Shown here: positions 62,655 through 64,000 of the stretch, piece by piece
Numbering within the stretch: the first letter of the stretch is position 1
How the letters are laid out: every line of letters begins with the position of its first letter
DNA from: Candidatus Rokuibacteriota bacterium
GTDB taxonomy: Bacteria > Methylomirabilota > Methylomirabilia > Rokubacteriales > CSP1-6
Reading direction: 5' to 3'
NCBI GenBank assembly: GCA_003220435.1
Contig: QHSL01000085.1
Span: 1 to 64,000, forward strand
DNA length: 64,000 nt
The notes under the pieces: generated by a model
Told to the model about the DNA's origin: nothing
Seen by the model: the letters and a program-made list of their open reading frames with translations, nothing else
Databases searched by the model: none
Program-made: the position numbers and the translations under genes

Positions 62655-63631
62655 CGCGGGCACGGATCACCGGAGTCGGGGCCTACGCGCCCAAGCGGAT
62701 CCTGAGCAACGCCGACCTCGAGAAGATGGTCGAGACGAGCGACGAGTGGATCGTGCAGCGCAGCGGTATCCGCGAGCGTCGCATCGCCGACGAGAGCGAG
62801 GCGACGTCGGACCTCGCGGTGAGGGCGGCGCAGCAGGCGCTCGAGCGCGCGAACCTGGTGCCCGAGGACATCGAGTTCATCACGGTCGGCACCACCACCC
62901 CGGACATGATCTTCCCGTCCGTCGGCAACATCGTGCAGCATCGCCTCGGCTGCCGCCGCGCGGGCTCCGTGGACCTGCTGGCCGCGTGCGCCGGCTCCGT
63001 CTACAGCTTGGCGATGGGCGCGCAGTTCATCGAGACCGGGAAGTACCGGCGCGTGCTCTGCATCGGCGCCGAGACGCTCTCGCGCATCACCGACTTCACC
63101 GATCGGGACACCTGCGTGCTCCTGGCCGATGCCGCCGGCGCGGCGGTCCTCGAGCCGTCCGACGACGAGCGGGGCCTCATCGACTTCGATCTCTACTCTG
63201 ACGGCCAGTACTGGGAGCTGCTCTACATGCCGGGCGGCGGCTCGCGGAACCCCGCGACCAAGGAGACCGTCGAGGCCCGGATGCACTACGCCAAGATGCG
63301 GGGTAACGAGGTGTTCAAGGTCGCCGTCCGCCTGTTCGTCGAATGCGCCGAACGCATCCTCGGCCGCAACGGCTTCACCTCGGCCGACGTGGACCTGTTC
63401 ATCCCGCACCAGGCGAACCTCCGCATCATCGAGGCGGCCGCCAAGCGCGTCAACCTTCCCATGGAGCGCGTGTTCGTGAACGTCGACCGGTACGGCAACA
63501 CGGGCGCCGCGTCCGTCTACGTCGCGCTCGAGGAGGCCGTCGCCACCGGCCGTCTGCAGCGCGGCGACCTCGTGCTCCTCGTCGCGTTCGGCGGGGGCTT
63601 CTCGTGGGGAGCCGCCCTCGTCCGTTGGTGA
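62651..63631 (+). CDS. fabH: 3-oxoacyl-ACP synthase III
   Basis: 326 residues. Catalytic triad: cysteine in LLAACAGSVYSLAMG, histidine in IPHQANLRIIEAAAKR and asparagine in NVDRYGNTGAASVYVALEE. It starts fatty-acid synthesis by condensing acetyl-CoA with malonyl-ACP. The ATG overlaps the plsX stop (ATGA). Confidence 0.96.
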   Translation: MTRARITGVGAYAPKRILSNADLEKMVETSDEWIVQRSGIRERRIADESEATSDLAVRAAQQALERANLVPEDIEFITVGTTTPDMIFPSVGNIVQHRLGCRRAGSVDLLAACAGSVYSLAMGAQFIETGKYRRVLCIGAETLSRITDFTDRDTCVLLADAAGAAVLEPSDDERGLIDFDLYSDGQYWELLYMPGGGSRNPATKETVEARMHYAKMRGNEVFKVAVRLFVECAERILGRNGFTSADVDLFIPHQANLRIIEAAAKRVNLPMERVFVNVDRYGNTGAASVYVALEEAVATGRLQRGDLVLLVAFGGGFSWGAALVRW

Positions 63632-63655
63632 GAAGCAGGACGGAGCAGCAGCTGA

Positions 63656-63733
63656 GATCGGGCGTGTCGGAGCCACAAGCGTCTCTCTCAGGCCACCCGC
63701 GGTCCAAGCCGGCCTCAAGGCACCCGCTACAAC
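63656..63733 (+). repeat. Intergenic repeat, diverged copy C1
   Basis: Related to the sdhB-sucC repeats: GATCGGGCGTGTCGGAGCC, then a 27-bp core (63690-63716) differing at three positions, then CACCCGCTACA. It occupies the gap between fabH and fabD. Confidence 0.75.
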
Positions 63734-63734
63734 G

Positions 63735-63797
63735 GAGCCCGCTCGCATCTTTCTCAGCCCACCCTCGGTGGGCGCCGGCCTTGCGGCACTCGTTACA
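63735..63797 (+). repeat. Intergenic repeat, diverged copy C2, abutting fabD start
   Basis: A more diverged copy with the hairpin GCCCACC-CTC-GGTGGGC (63757-63773), then GCCGGCCTTG and CGTTACA directly before the fabD ATG. This repeats the sucC layout, again without a visible Shine-Dalgarno sequence. Confidence 0.65.
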
Positions 63798-64000
63798 ATG
63801 ACCATCGCGTTCCTCTTTCCCGGCCAGGGCTCGCAGGCAGTCGGCATGGGCAAGGCGTTCTACGAGACGTCGCCCGGCGCCAAGGCGATCTTCGAGGAGG
63901 CGAACGCAGCGCTCGGCTTCGACCTTGCTCGGCTCGCATTCGAGGGGCCCGACGGCCAACTGGCCATGACCGCCAACACCCAGCCGGCGGTGCTGACCGC
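63798..64000 (+). CDS. fabD: Malonyl-CoA:ACP transacylase, N-terminal part (cut by window end)
   Basis: 67 residues are visible: MTIAFLFPGQGSQAVGMGKA and then DGQLAMTANTQPAVLT, the standard FabD start. The GHSLG active-site serine would lie beyond the window. It follows fabH across the repeat gap, so the fatty-acid gene order is kept. Confidence 0.93.
   Translation, partial: MTIAFLFPGQGSQAVGMGKAFYETSPGAKAIFEEANAALGFDLARLAFEGPDGQLAMTANTQPAVLT

Overview
The window is a high-GC, densely packed bacterial chromosome segment with about 70 genes, many joined by 1-4 nt ATGA/GTGA stop-start overlaps. The gene content suggests an uncultured soil or subsurface bacterium, perhaps Candidatus Rokubacteria/Methylomirabilota. 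It includes system I cytochrome c maturation, an LLM-type (possibly F420-linked) oxidoreductase, many amino-acid, sugar and peptide ABC transporters, a CaiB-type CoA transferase, monomeric isocitrate dehydrogenase and a two-subunit class I fumarase. This taxonomic guess is inference; no rRNA or tRNA gene was seen.

Layout. 1-0.53 kb: a decayed divergent pair, an internally deleted M20 peptidase and a creatininase stub. 0.68-12.2 kb: a TCA-cycle supercluster on the + strand: mdh, a VOC protein, fumarase alpha, monomeric icd, fumarase beta, a one-piece Sdh membrane anchor, sdhA, sdhB, a repeat-filled gap, sucC, a small lipoprotein, sucD and ndk. 12.2-14.6 kb: a small membrane protein, biotin carboxylase and biotin carrier protein. 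14.6-17.7 kb: a polar amino-acid ABC importer. 17.7-20.8 kb (- strand): a sugar ABC importer without its own ATPase. 21-26.5 kb: an SUMF1-fold protein without the usual cysteines, divergent from an operon of aldolase/SDR fusion, LLM oxidoreductase and ThDP lyase. 26.5-30.5 kb: two glycosyltransferases, an FmdB zinc-ribbon protein and a GNAT/FemAB-like protein. 30.5-37.7 kb: an Opp/Dpp importer with two tandem similar binding proteins. 37.8-43.5 kb: 7Fe ferredoxin, a Fis-like mini-regulator, CoA transferase, a broken GNAT, a hydrolase-cyclase fusion and citramalate synthase. 43.7 kb: an orphan IstA-like HTH domain. 44.1-48.5 kb (- strand): ligA-kelch-TPR-rraA operon. 48.6-49.6 kb: a DtxR-type regulator and a small membrane protein. 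49.7-56 kb (- strand): ccmABCDEFGHI, with ccmF frame-disrupted. 56.2-59.8 kb: a second Dpp-type importer, lacking ATPases. 59.9-60.8 kb (- strand): htpX. 60.8-64 kb: yceD-rpmF-plsX-fabH, a repeat-filled gap, then fabD running off the edge.

The central-carbon genes cover malate to 2-oxoglutarate and succinyl-CoA to fumarate. They are followed by biotin-dependent carboxylase parts and a nucleotide-recycling enzyme. The ABC systems feed amino acids, sugars and peptides inward. The ccm operon serves respiratory c-type cytochromes. The last block links ribosomal protein L32 with phospholipid and fatty-acid initiation.

Three patterns cut across the annotation. First, many lone genes have an extended -10 hexamer (TGn-TAnnnT) only 6-9 nt before the start codon, which suggests leaderless mRNAs. 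Second, a GC-rich intergenic repeat, with an exact 27-bp core at a 99-bp period before sucC and diverged copies before fabD, abuts the start codon in both places. Third, several genes carry internal deletions with a frame change (M20 peptidase, GNAT, ccmF), which are either real decay or assembly/collapse errors.
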